Shown: piece by piece, positions 6,799 to 12,651 of the stretch | Layout: every line of letters starts with the position of its first letter | How positions within the stretch are numbered: the stretch's first letter is position 1 | Assembly: GCA_031401815.1 (NCBI GenBank) | Contig: JANNRW010000195.1 | Span: forward strand, 1 to 14,264 | DNA from: JANNRW01 sp031401815 | Lineage (GTDB): Bacteria; Desulfobacterota; Desulfuromonadia; Geobacterales; DSM-12255 | Direction: 5' to 3' | Length of the DNA: 14,264 bases | Program-made: the position numbers and the translations under genes | Notes under the pieces: model-generated | The model's database searches: none | What the model was told of the DNA's origin: nothing | What the model saw: the letters and a program-made list of their open reading frames with translations, nothing else

Positions 6799-7760
6799 TA
6801 TTCCTTGTTAATACTGCTTGTTGCCGAACTCTTAGTTCCTGCTATCATCCAAAATACCAGAGCTGAAATAAGCCCATTCATTGCTAGAACATACAGATAT
6901 AATGACATCCCTCTTCCCGCCATATGAAGAGCAAATTTAGGTGCTAATAAGAATATAGGTAGGAGACCCAGAATAATTCCACTAATCAGTGTGGATGTTA
7001 GGTTGAATAATGAGAACTTTCGTAAGAGCACGAATAAAGGTATGCCTAATAATCCTGCTACAGCGTAGGAAATCGGAAGCGAAGACATAGCTGTTTGCAT
7101 CAATACTGGCAGAAATGAAGAGTTAGTATGTTGGAGAGAATAACAAAACGACGGTAACGTGGCAAAGAAAGGGGCAATAAGAAAGCCAGATACTACTTGA
7201 GGTAAATTTGACTCCATCTTACTAAAGTTCTTAACGTTTATTGTCACAAGCCTTTCAAGTCGGTTAATGTCATCAGAGGATTTGAACGCATGATATGGAA
7301 ACCAGTTAAACAATTGAGGAGTAATAAATAAGAGAATGCCGCTTGCCCCTTTACGGGCACTTGTTATTGAATCCCAATGCGACATTCCACCGGTGCCATC
7401 ACTCAAACTGTAGACCAACTCAGTGGAAGTAATTTCCCATTTCACCGTTTTGTCACAAAGCGCTGCACGATAACGTATAAATTGCCTTGTCTGATACCAA
7501 GGGCTATACAGTATTGAAACACCTCCAATAAGAAGCAAGCAAATACCATACACACCAGTATCGACTGAAAATCCTTTTTGCAGGCTAACCAAAACGGCAA
7601 TAAGCAATGATGCGATTAATAGCAATACCCGAAAAATATTGCGAAAAACAATCCTAGTTCCGACTGCAGAGTAGTCCTTATATGCCGCTTTGAATTCTTC
7701 CGGTGTCCAGGAAAAAGATGCTGTAATCTGTTCCAGTTCATTATTATCATTACTTGTCAT
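6798..7760 (-). CDS. cassette 4: YcxB-like membrane protein
   Basis: From the ATG at 7760 the product has 320 residues. GGAG is seven bases upstream of this start, whereas the ATG at 7784 has no binding site. Two hydrophobic segments near residues 40-80 precede a region with the YcxB-like pattern (WEITSTELVYSLSDG, SHWDSITSARKG, GILLFITPQLFNWFPYHAF). YcxB domains are compact beta folds with a typical SxxxWxxI signature. Four further hydrophobic segments occupy the C-terminal third. Function is unknown. The N-terminal domain call is moderately sure. Confidence 0.75.
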   Translation of the reverse strand: MTSNDNNELEQITASFSWTPEEFKAAYKDYSAVGTRIVFRNIFRVLLLIASLLIAVLVSLQKGFSVDTGVYGICLLLIGGVSILYSPWYQTRQFIRYRAALCDKTVKWEITSTELVYSLSDGTGGMSHWDSITSARKGASGILLFITPQLFNWFPYHAFKSSDDINRLERLVTINVKNFSKMESNLPQVVSGFLIAPFFATLPSFCYSLQHTNSSFLPVLMQTAMSSLPISYAVAGLLGIPLFVLLRKFSLFNLTSTLISGIILGLLPIFLLAPKFALHMAGRGMSLYLYVLAMNGLISALVFWMIAGTKSSATSSINKE

Positions 7761-7804
7761 TATCGCTCCGTCAACTTGTCTCATACATATTTCAGTTTCT
7801 TTTT

Positions 7805-7868
7805 GCTCAACGTCTCAAGGCACCAGCGGCGGAGCGTCAGCGGAGACCGCTGTTGCCGCTTGTTGAAT
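7805..7868 (-). repeat. attC site between cassettes 3 and 4
   Basis: R'' is ATTCAAC (7868-7862) and R' is GTTGAGC (7811-7805), both consensus. The arms pair AAGCGGCA with TGCCTTGA-type sequence around an inner CAGCGG/CCGCTG palindrome. The length is 64 bp. Its right half is closely similar to the half site at 9372-9402. Confidence 0.85.
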
Positions 7869-7902
7869 CTTCTATGTCAGTTTCGGGGCGGGTGTTTCAG
7901 CT

Positions 7903-8601
7903 CTATTCTGTCTTTGGCAGTTCCTTCTGCGTTATGAGAGTAAACGTTGGAATAGAGTAGGTTGCAGAATAACCGACCTTGTTTTTCTGATAAATAAGGC
8001 TAATCCTGTCTTTGCCGATTTGGGAAATACCTATTAGATTTTCAACCTTATCAATTACAACTTTGTAATTACTTCCATCAAAGTTGGACAACGCAATTGA
8101 TGTTAAATCTTCGCTGGTCAGCTTTTTGTCGTCATTTGTATCTTCGGTAACTACCTCATACGCGATACAGTTAACATTCTTATTTCTATATTCCTCGTCC
8201 TCTGGCAGTAACTTGTAGTTTGTAATCATCTGTTTGTTTGCTGGGAAAAGCCATTTAGACTGGTTGGTTTCGCCATCAACGAATAACAGATTCCTTCCTG
8301 AGTATGAATCACTGTAGGAGTGCAAACCGGATTTCATGCTTGCAACGCCAACTTTCACGTACTCGCGCTCAGACACAAGCGGGATCAAGAGAATTCGTTC
8401 TCTTATTTTTTGAGCACGGCCCAATCTCCACTTTTCTTGTCCGTCTGGGTCCTTTGCTACATTGGTTATCGCTGGCTCCTTCTTCCGCCACAATCCTTCA
8501 AGGGCGCTACCACACATCATTAATATTGCAATGATGATAGCCAACATCATTGCAATTCCGTTGAACCGCCAAACAAACTTGAAGAACTTGTTGTTTTCCA
8601 C
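7903..8601 (-). CDS. cassette 3: membrane-anchored protein, unknown
   Basis: The GTG start at 8601 is chosen because AAGGAGAGG lies five bases upstream. The 232-residue product has one N-terminal transmembrane segment (about residues 13-33, FNGIAMMLAIIIAILMM) followed by a polar domain, presumably periplasmic. The domain contains beta-rich stretches (NLLFVDGETNQSKWLFPANK; ISLIYQKNKVGYSATYSIP). No family is recognised. Between the stop and R'' there are about 35 bp. Confidence 0.75.
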   Translation of the reverse strand: MENNKFFKFVWRFNGIAMMLAIIIAILMMCGSALEGLWRKKEPAITNVAKDPDGQEKWRLGRAQKIRERILLIPLVSEREYVKVGVASMKSGLHSYSDSYSGRNLLFVDGETNQSKWLFPANKQMITNYKLLPEDEEYRNKNVNCIAYEVVTEDTNDDKKLTSEDLTSIALSNFDGSNYKVVIDKVENLIGISQIGKDRISLIYQKNKVGYSATYSIPTFTLITQKELPKTE

Positions 8602-8620
8602 TTGCCTCTCCTTCTTTATG

Positions 8621-8694
8621 ATTCAACGGCTCGGCAGGTGACCCGCATCGCCCGGCCTTTTCGGGCGGGGCGGTGTCCACCTGTCTTGTTGGGA
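8621..8694 (-). repeat. attC site between cassettes 2 and 3
   Basis: R'' is TCCCAAC (8694-8688, one base off consensus) and R' is GTTGAAT (8627-8621, consensus). The centre pairs GACAGGTGG with TCACCTGC and contains an inner CGCCCG..CGGGCG loop stem. The length is 74 bp. Confidence 0.85.
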
Positions 8695-8733
8695 AATTTC
8701 CCTTTTCTCTTCGTAAGCCACTTCAAGTTAGAT

Positions 8734-8774
8734 AACCTGTCATGCCGCGTCATATGCGGCTTCACAGGTTTTTT
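8734..8774 (+). terminator. strong hairpin with T-run in cassette 2 tail
   Basis: AACCTGT pairs with ACAGGTT and the inner GCCGC pairs with GCGGC, with a three-by-three internal loop. On the plus strand it is followed by TTTT. Read that way it looks like an intrinsic terminator or attenuator, yet no plus-strand gene precedes it. On the minus strand the stem is not followed by T residues but abuts ATCTAAC, an attC-like R'' box. Its role is unclear. Confidence 0.4.
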
Positions 8775-8777
8775 ATG

Positions 8778-8954
8778 TTTATTGGTTTTTGTAGCCTTTT
8801 TATGCCTTTTTATATTTTGTCAGCCGGTTTGCTCCACCAGCTTGCTTCTCCGGCAGTGAAAGCAGAGCCAGCAATTCCGGTTTATTTGCTCAGCGACAAG
8901 TTCACACGCCGCGAAACGCTCGGCGTGGAACGACGTGTCAGCTTTTTATTGTAG
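8778..8954 (+). CDS. possible small antisense membrane-peptide gene in cassette 2
   Basis: This is an open frame convergent to the lipoprotein gene, overlapping its last three codons. The peptide from this ATG would have a hydrophobic start (MFIGFCSLFMPFYILSAGLL) followed by a polar, basic tail. In-frame ATGs at 8742 and 8754 would lengthen it. None has a good ribosome binding site, and all lie in or just after the hairpin at 8734-8774. The ~250 bp tail of cassette 2 (8695-8945) is otherwise empty. Reversed genes are known in some integron cassettes. I list this as a possibility only. Confidence 0.25.
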   Translation, partial: FIGFCSLFMPFYILSAGLLHQLASPAVKAEPAIPVYLLSDKFTRRETLGVERRVSFLL

Positions 8955-9365
8955 CCACATCACATATCGGACATGGCCTGTATCACTATTCACCATAAAC
9001 ACCCAGATTGTTTTTTCAGCGGCATATATAAAGGCATAATAACCGGCCTTCTTCTGTTCTGCGATGTAGCCTTTCCAGCGATCAAACGGCGGTTTCTGCC
9101 TTGAATATGGTGTCAGATGCTTCAGAAACTCATTTGTTTCTTTCGGGTCATACCGAAACTCACCTTCCGAGATATTGGTGTCAAGATCATTTGATGTCGT
9201 AATTTCTTTTGCTGATGTCGGAATAAAACTTGGCAGCCAGCCTCTTTCAAATAGTTTGTCAGCCTCAGCTTGAGCACGTGACGGGTAGTGGTCGGTGACA
9301 GTATCGTTGCATCCTCCGAAAAGGAAGGCAGTGAGCAAGAAAATATATATGCTTTTGATATTCAT
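8946..9365 (-). CDS. cassette 2: conserved small lipoprotein
   Basis: The 139-residue product has a lipoprotein signal: hydrophobic residues ~6-16 followed by the lipobox FGGC, with Cys19 as the lipidated residue. The mature N-terminal part (SRAQAEADKLFERGWLPSF..P.SAKEI...LDTN..EGEFRYDP) resembles a family of small hypothetical lipoproteins that I associate with integron cassettes and proteobacterial genomes. Function is unknown. The start at 9365 has AGGTGA five bases upstream, and that binding site is partly made by the attC R' box GTTAGGT, so recombination joins the gene to its own translation signal. Confidence 0.78.
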   Translation of the reverse strand: MNIKSIYIFLLTAFLFGGCNDTVTDHYPSRAQAEADKLFERGWLPSFIPTSAKEITTSNDLDTNISEGEFRYDPKETNEFLKHLTPYSRQKPPFDRWKGYIAEQKKAGYYAFIYAAEKTIWVFMVNSDTGHVRYVMWLQ

Positions 9366-9371
9366 CTATTC

Positions 9372-9402
9372 ACCTAACGTCTCAAGGCGCCGCTGGTTGA
9401 GC
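9372..9402 (-). repeat. truncated (half) attC between cassettes 1 and 2
   Basis: R' is GTTAGGT (9378-9372, consensus) preceded by GCGCCTTGAGAC. An R''-like GCTCAAC lies at 9402-9396, which would give a site of only 31 bp, well below usual attC lengths. The segment GACGCTC...GCCTTGAGACGTT aligns with the right half of the attC at 7805-7868, so the left half (true R''-L'') is probably missing rather than shortened. The stop of the cassette 1 gene is one base before it. Confidence 0.6.
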
Positions 9403-9403
9403 G

Positions 9404-9961
9404 TCACCACGTATACTTTTCGACTCGGATTCCTTTACCAGTCTGATGAACAACTCGCAGTTTTGAGTTCTTTACGTCAATGTGCCAATCAGCCGCAAAA
9501 GGGACATTAGCCAGCTTCTTTAGGTTGTTACCTCTCTTGTCTGAAACAAATAGATCTGTTGTTTTTGAGTCATTGTTTGTAACTCCGACCAATAGTTTGT
9601 CTCTTAGATCTCTTTTAGTAACATTGGTGTTATTTAGGATGAAACTTGAATTAGTTTCACCGTTAAATCTGACGCTACCGTCTTTAAATCCTGTTTCAAA
9701 AAGCACAACTGAAATTCCTTCTTTTACTGGTTCTTTGAAAAGAAGGGTGTACGTCTCTTTAGCAGGATCATAGACGGCAATATTCACAACAGCACTCCTT
9801 GAGGAGCTGCTGAGAAAACCTCCCTTCCCCGGTTGTGCTTCCACCGCCTTGTAATACAGGCCTGTAACGGGGTCGTAGGTGTTAATACGCGGTTCATAGT
9901 AGTCGCCGGCAAATGCAGATGTACAAATGAAAAAAAGTAGCCATCCTGTTAAGTATTTCAA
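9404..9961 (-). CDS. cassette 1: secreted protein, unknown
   Basis: This is the attI-proximal cassette. The start is a TTG at 9961 with GGAGG five bases upstream. The 185-residue product has a clear signal peptide (MKYLTGWLLFFICTSAFA, cleavage before GD). The mature part is beta-rich with repeated short strands (RINTYDPVTGLYYKAV; NIAVYDPAKETYTLLF; DLFVSDKRGNNLKKLANVP), suggesting a propeller or sandwich fold of the kind seen in WD40/TolB-like periplasmic proteins. That is only a resemblance. Being first in the array it should be the best-expressed cassette if a promoter lies at 9984-10011. Confidence 0.78.
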   Translation of the reverse strand: MKYLTGWLLFFICTSAFAGDYYEPRINTYDPVTGLYYKAVEAQPGKGGFLSSSSRSAVVNIAVYDPAKETYTLLFKEPVKEGISVVLFETGFKDGSVRFNGETNSSFILNNTNVTKRDLRDKLLVGVTNNDSKTTDLFVSDKRGNNLKKLANVPFAADWHIDVKNSKLRVVHQTGKGIRVEKYTW

Positions 9962-9976
9962 TTAATCCTCCTTTGC

Positions 9977-9983
9977 GCTCAAC
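9977..9983 (-). other. candidate attI core site
   Basis: GTTGAGC on the minus strand matches GTTRRRY. It lies between the intI-side DNA and the first cassette, 15 bp before the TTG start of cassette 1. It marks the likely boundary where cassettes join the chromosome. The rest of attI is not defined by sequence. Confidence 0.5.
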
Positions 9984-10011
9984 TTATTATTGATCGTTTA
10001 GAGCCTGTCAT
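9984..10011 (-). promoter_or_regulatory. candidate cassette promoter (Pc)
   Basis: On the minus strand, ATGACA (10011-10006) and TAATAA (9989-9984) are 16 bases apart and point into the array. The -35 overlaps the first ATCTAC palindrome (10009-10023). It is weak by sequence, but its position fits a cassette promoter. Confidence 0.35.
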
Positions 10012-10143
10012 CTACCTGTAGATAAAAGCATCTACCCGTAGATGAAAGCATATATCTGTAGATGACAACTTTTAATATGCCTGTAGATAACTTTTTGATT
10101 TTCACAATTTATCCTTACTTATCTTTTTCATCTACCTGTAGAT
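10009..10143. repeat. array of ATCTAC-NN-GTAGAT palindromes
   Basis: Copies lie at 10009-10023, 10029-10044 (CATCTACCCGTAGATG), 10049-10064 (left arm degenerate), 10075-10088 (left arm degenerate) and 10129-10143. The first three are spaced exactly 20 bp. The last copy lies inside the end of the 10115-10471 gene, encoding LQVD. The regular spacing and the position beside the candidate cassette promoter suggest a protein-binding array; an RNA hairpin series is also possible. Confidence 0.75.
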
Positions 10144-10471
10144 TATTTTCCAGTGCAGTACCCATAATACTTCCATACTTAATGAACCAGAGCTGTTTTT
10201 CGGGGTTCCATTTCGCACCTGCCGCTTTAGCTTTTGCCCTTAACTCCAATTCATAACCTTCAATCCGCAGAGGAACCAACCTGTTAACATCGAATCGCAG
10301 TGGCGGCGGCGTCCAGTCGGTTCTATCAATTATCAACTCAACGGTCTTGAACCGTTGTCGGGTGACATCGTCATAGCGGAATCGTATGCAGATGAGTGAA
10401 TCACCGTAAGTTTCTGTTAGCTTTTTAGTCCCCTTTTGTCCTGATTTGAGAATCAGTCGCGTTTTCATCAT
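10115..10471 (-). CDS. conserved small protein between intI and attI
   Basis: The product has 118 residues from the tandem ATGs at 10471/10468. AGAGGATATC is just upstream of the pair, and the open frame further up is intergenic. It reads MKTRLILKSGQKGTKKL, then a core with IRFRYDDVTRQRFKTVELI, and ends with AKAAGAKWNPEKQLWFIKYG. The last block resembles the DUF5710-type motif (GAKWDPE...W). I recall similar small proteins in Desulfuromonadales next to mobile DNA, but no function is known. It is basic and could bind nucleic acid. It is divergent from intI and points the same way as the cassettes, so its transcript could run into the array. Its last codons contain one of the palindromes at 10009-10143. 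Confidence 0.75.
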   Translation of the reverse strand: MMKTRLILKSGQKGTKKLTETYGDSLICIRFRYDDVTRQRFKTVELIIDRTDWTPPPLRFDVNRLVPLRIEGYELELRAKAKAAGAKWNPEKQLWFIKYGSIMGTALENNLQVDEKDK

Positions 10472-10483
10472 GATATCCTCTCT

Positions 10484-10512
10484 CCTCTCATGATTCAGCC
10501 GGGTTATATCAC
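10484..10512 (-). promoter_or_regulatory. possible promoter of the 10115-10471 gene
   Basis: On the minus strand a TATAAC hexamer lies about 35 bases upstream of the start codons, within the GTGATATAACCC stretch. A TTCTTT hexamer is 17 bases further up at about 10530 and is a weak -35. The assignment is tentative. Confidence 0.25.
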
Positions 10513-10554
10513 ATTTGCGGCTGTTAAAGAATATATTTTTAATGATGTTCGTTG

Positions 10555-10583
10555 TTGACAATAATGCATTAAGTGGATATGGT
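10555..10583 (+). promoter_or_regulatory. intI promoter
   Basis: A consensus TTGACA (10555-10560) and TATGGT (10578-10583) are 17 bases apart. The -10 overlaps the LexA box, which explains how repression would work. Confidence 0.7.
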
Positions 10584-10598
10584 TGTCAAGAGACAACC
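10581..10598 (+). promoter_or_regulatory. LexA operator (SOS box) of intI
   Basis: GGTTGTCAAGAGACAACC is a perfect seven-base inverted repeat with a four-base spacer. It fits GGTT-N2-C-N4-G-N3-ACC, the motif described for Geobacter sulfurreducens LexA. It covers the -10 and start region of the intI promoter, so integrase expression would rise during the SOS response. Confidence 0.8.
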
Positions 10599-10648
10599 TA
10601 TGCGTTAAAAATGCATTTAAATTACTTTCACTTCAAAGGAGATCAATC

Positions 10649-11287
10649 ATGACATCGGTGCCAAATACTGTTTTCAGTCAATATGAATCAATTCTCAAGA
10701 AGAGAAATATTCCCCCTTCCTGCTATCCGGATTACAAAAAGTGGCTGCGGTATTATCTCGATTACTGTGCAAAATACCCGCTGCCGGAATCAAAGTCTGA
10801 ACGGGTGCAACTGTTTAGCAAAAAGCTACAGATGAAAAAGCAGTCTGAACAGCAGCGACAGCAGGCAATCCATGCGGTGTTTCTGTACTATGAAATGCTC
10901 AGCGAAGGTGGTGCACGTGATTGCGAATCAATTGCAGAATCTATCGATCAGGATGGTCTTAGCACTCCACCGGCATCGACACCGGAAGAGCCAATGAATA
11001 TGCAGCGAAAATCACAATACTGCGACGCGGGGTATCAGGTGAAATCTTCTTCGCCGGAGTGGGATGCCGTGCTGGAGGTTATGGCTGGCGAGATAAAGGT
11101 ACGGCATTATTCTCGCCGAACACTTAAAACTTATGCCAACTGGTCAAGGCAGTTTCAACGATTTCTGAAGAACAAACCACCTCAGGAATTATCATCAGAA
11201 GATGTAAAGGCTTATCTGACATTTCTGGCAGTCAAATGTAAAGTCGCGGCATCTACCCAGAATCAGGCATTTTGTATAGGTGTTTAG
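10649..11287 (+). pseudogene. intI: integron integrase IntI, N-terminal half
   Basis: The ATG at 10649 has AAAGGAG eight bases upstream; the longer frame from a TTG at 10583 overlaps the promoter and operator. Residues 1-90 (VFSQYESILKKRNIPPSCYPDYKKWLRYYL) form the extra N-terminal helical domain found in deltaproteobacterial IntI. Residues ~135-208 are a core-binding domain (IKVRHYSRRTLKTYANWSRQFQRFL, EDVKAYLTFLA, STQNQAF). After Phe208 homology ends, where the family continues NALLF.., and four foreign codons (CIGV) lead to a stop. The catalytic domain with the R-H-R-Y residues and the integron-specific insertion is absent, so the protein cannot recombine. The last codons of the gene survive at 11757-11807. 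Confidence 0.88.
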
Positions 11288-11746
11288 ACTGAAGGCTGAA
11301 GACTGAAGGGAAAACCAAGAAAAGCAGACAGAAGGGGTAAGCGATGAGAGACCATACAAAATTGAAGGCATTTGAATTGGCTGACGATGTGGCGTTGCTG
11401 GTTTATCGAATCACGGCGGGATTTCCGAAGGAAGAGCTTTATGGGCTGACATCCCAAATGCGAAGGGCAGCGGTTTCTGTCCCTTCAAATATAGTAGAAG
11501 GTTGCGCCCGTGATAGTCAGGCTGATTATCTGAGGTTCCTTTCAATTGCTTTCGGCTCTTTGCGCGAGTTGCATTATCAACTGAGTTTATCTGTGCGATT
11601 AGGTTTCGTGACAGAGCTGGATTTTTCTCAGATTGAAGCTAAAATAATCGAAGCAGAGAAGGTCTTGAATTGCTTGATCAGGGCATTGAGAGAAGATTAG
11701 AAGCCTTCAGCCTTCAGCCTTCAGCCTTCTACCTTCAGTCTTCAGC
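11288..11746. mobile_element. IVS-like element: four-helix gene between inverted heptamer arrays
   Basis: The left end has three heptamers, ACTGAAG-GCTGAAG-ACTGAAG (11288-11308). The right end has six in phase: CTTCAGC three times, CTTCTAC, CTTCAGT, CTTCAGC (11705-11746). The two arrays are inverted relative to each other and could pair into a stem of 21 bp or more enclosing the four-helix-bundle gene, as the ends of 23S rRNA intervening sequences do. The element sits inside intI, between codon 208 and the last ~17 codons, and about 200 codons of target were lost. The mechanism of arrival is inferred. Confidence 0.6.
11344..11700 (+). CDS. four-helix bundle protein (S23 / rRNA-IVS family)
   Basis: The 118-residue product matches the S23 four-helix bundle family (PF05635). 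It has KLKAFELADDVALLVYRIT at the start, then LTSQMRRAAVSVPSNIVEG, the most conserved block, then DYLRFLSIAFGSLRELHYQL and a final helix. Its length is normal for the family, and AAGGGG lies seven bases upstream of the ATG. Relatives are encoded in intervening sequences of 23S rRNA genes, and the Avd accessory protein of diversity-generating retroelements shares the fold. Their role is uncertain; Avd binds nucleic acid and reverse transcriptase. No retroelement components are visible beside this copy. The gene lies within the disrupted integrase and is intact. Confidence 0.92.
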   Translation: MRDHTKLKAFELADDVALLVYRITAGFPKEELYGLTSQMRRAAVSVPSNIVEGCARDSQADYLRFLSIAFGSLRELHYQLSLSVRLGFVTELDFSQIEAKIIEAEKVLNCLIRALRED

Positions 11747-11756
11747 CCGATTTTCA

Positions 11757-11807
11757 TGCGTTCCGGTACGGACGATTAAAGAGCCGATGAGCCCGCTGGA
11801 TATTTGA
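11757..11807 (+). pseudogene. intI: integron integrase IntI, C-terminal remnant
   Basis: The frame reads CVPVRTIKEPMSPLDI and then TGA. This is the typical end of IntI proteins (THxVxxxTIKEPxSPLDF). It lies in the same orientation as the N-terminal half, 485 bp downstream, separated only by the four-helix element. This shows that the two pieces are one gene interrupted with loss of the catalytic region. Confidence 0.8.
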
Positions 11808-11813
11808 AAAAAG

Positions 11814-11842
11814 GTGAAGTGTGAAGAGTGAAGGAGTGAAAA
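11814..11842. repeat. GTGAAGN heptamer array
   Basis: Units GTGAAGT, GTGAAGA and GTGAAGG lie in phase from 11814 to 11834, followed by one spacer base and a decayed GTGAAAA. The array starts seven bases after the intI stop codon. Confidence 0.7.
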
Positions 11843-11864
11843 AGGCGGTTTGAGTTATTAAATC

Positions 11865-11888
11865 GTTGAGTCGTTGAGTTGTTGAGTA
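11865..11888. repeat. GTTGAGTN octamer array
   Basis: Three in-phase units are GTTGAGTC, GTTGAGTT and GTTGAGTA. The same unit forms the larger array at 12662-12709. Confidence 0.75.
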
Positions 11889-11920
11889 AGAACTTTTTCA
11901 AACCTTCTGAAAGACCATAT

Positions 11921-11944
11921 TCGTCGCGTCGTCGCGTCGTCGCG
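11921..11944. repeat. TCGTCGCG octamer array
   Basis: Three perfect tandem copies of an eight-base unit. The sequence around is AT-rich, so the array stands out in composition. Confidence 0.8.
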
Positions 11945-11981
11945 TGAGGCAGGTTTAAGTTTTCGGCTTGTATATTTTTAC

Positions 11982-12009
11982 CTTCAGCCTTCAACCTTCA
12001 GCCTTCAGC
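11982..12009. repeat. CTTCAGC heptamer array overlapping the lexA stop
   Basis: Four in-phase units are CTTCAGC, CTTCAAC, CTTCAGC and CTTCAGC. This is the same unit and orientation as the right end of the four-helix element. The TGA stop of lexA (12005-12007) is inside the last unit. Confidence 0.8.
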
Positions 12010-12613
12010 CTAACTGCCGATATATCCCTGTTACTTTCCCGATAATGGCAATATCCTGCTTGCCGGGGGTGATGATGATCGGTTCCATTGTTGGATGTTC
12101 GGGCTGGAGGCGAATCTTGCCCCGTTCTCGGAAGAAGCGCTTCAGGGTTGCTTCGCCATCCACCAGAGCAACTACAATATCTCCTTTTTCTGCTGTTGTC
12201 TGGGGGCGAACGAGTGCCAGATCCCCTTCATGGATGCCTGCTGCGATCATGGAATCACCCTTGACACGGAGGAAAAAGCCGTTTTCGCCCTTGTGCTGTG
12301 ACAGGTCGATGGAAAAATAACCTTCAATGTCTTCCAGAGGGGGTTGAGGGGAACCGGCACGGACAGTGCCGACAATGGGAAGGGAGACAGCAGAGGAGGT
12401 TGGCGGTGGCAGAATGACGCCACGGGCGCTACCCTGACGACGGACGATGCACCCCTTTTTCTCCAGCGCCTTCAGATGCTTCATTACCCCCAGAGTGCCA
12501 TTGATACCGAGGCTTGCAGCTATCTCACGCTGGGACGGCGCATTGCCGAAGCGGCTTAAGTAGTCGTTGATAAAGTCGAGAACCTGTTGCTGGCGTTTTG
12601 TTGGTTCGATCAT
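12005..12613 (-). CDS. lexA: LexA repressor
   Basis: LexA represses SOS genes and cleaves itself when RecA is activated. From the ATG at 12613 the protein has 202 residues, the usual length. AAGG lies five bases upstream. The longer open frame to 12805 reads through the operator and the repeat array and is rejected. Residues 1-68 are the winged helix domain (MIEPTKRQQQVLDFI; NAPSQREIAASLG recognition region). The cleavage site is Ala86-Gly87 in TVRAGSPQ, the catalytic serine is Ser121 in KGDSM, and the lysine is Lys158 in ATLKRF. All key residues are present, so it should be functional. It is convergent with intI and has a LexA operator in its own promoter, so it probably controls itself and the intI promoter. 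Confidence 0.95.
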   Translation of the reverse strand: MIEPTKRQQQVLDFINDYLSRFGNAPSQREIAASLGINGTLGVMKHLKALEKKGCIVRRQGSARGVILPPPTSSAVSLPIVGTVRAGSPQPPLEDIEGYFSIDLSQHKGENGFFLRVKGDSMIAAGIHEGDLALVRPQTTAEKGDIVVALVDGEATLKRFFRERGKIRLQPEHPTMEPIIITPGKQDIAIIGKVTGIYRQLG

Positions 12614-12623
12614 GATGCCTTTG

Positions 12624-12651
12624 TATATACTTTTGCAGGGGTGGTTGTCAA
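12624..12651 (-). promoter_or_regulatory. lexA promoter
   Basis: On the minus strand, TTGACA (12651-12646) and TATATA (12629-12624) are 16 bases apart, close to the sigma-70 optimum. The -35 lies inside the LexA operator. Confidence 0.75.

Noticed and set aside
7754..7960. Plus-strand frame across an attC
   Set aside because: It spans the attC at 7805-7868 and the end of the cassette 3 gene in antisense, with no start signal.
10009..10143. Possible CRISPR array
   Set aside because: The units are 14-16 bp palindromes with gaps of only about 5 bp between the first three, no spacers of normal length and no cas genes.
11344..11700. Diversity-generating retroelement (Avd-like protein)
   Set aside because: The four-helix fold is shared with Avd, but no reverse transcriptase, template repeat or variable repeat is visible in the window.
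11776..11994. Minus-strand open frame of 72 codons
   Set aside because: It is built from the tandem arrays and the antisense of the IntI tail. It has no ribosome binding site and its peptide is repeat-derived.
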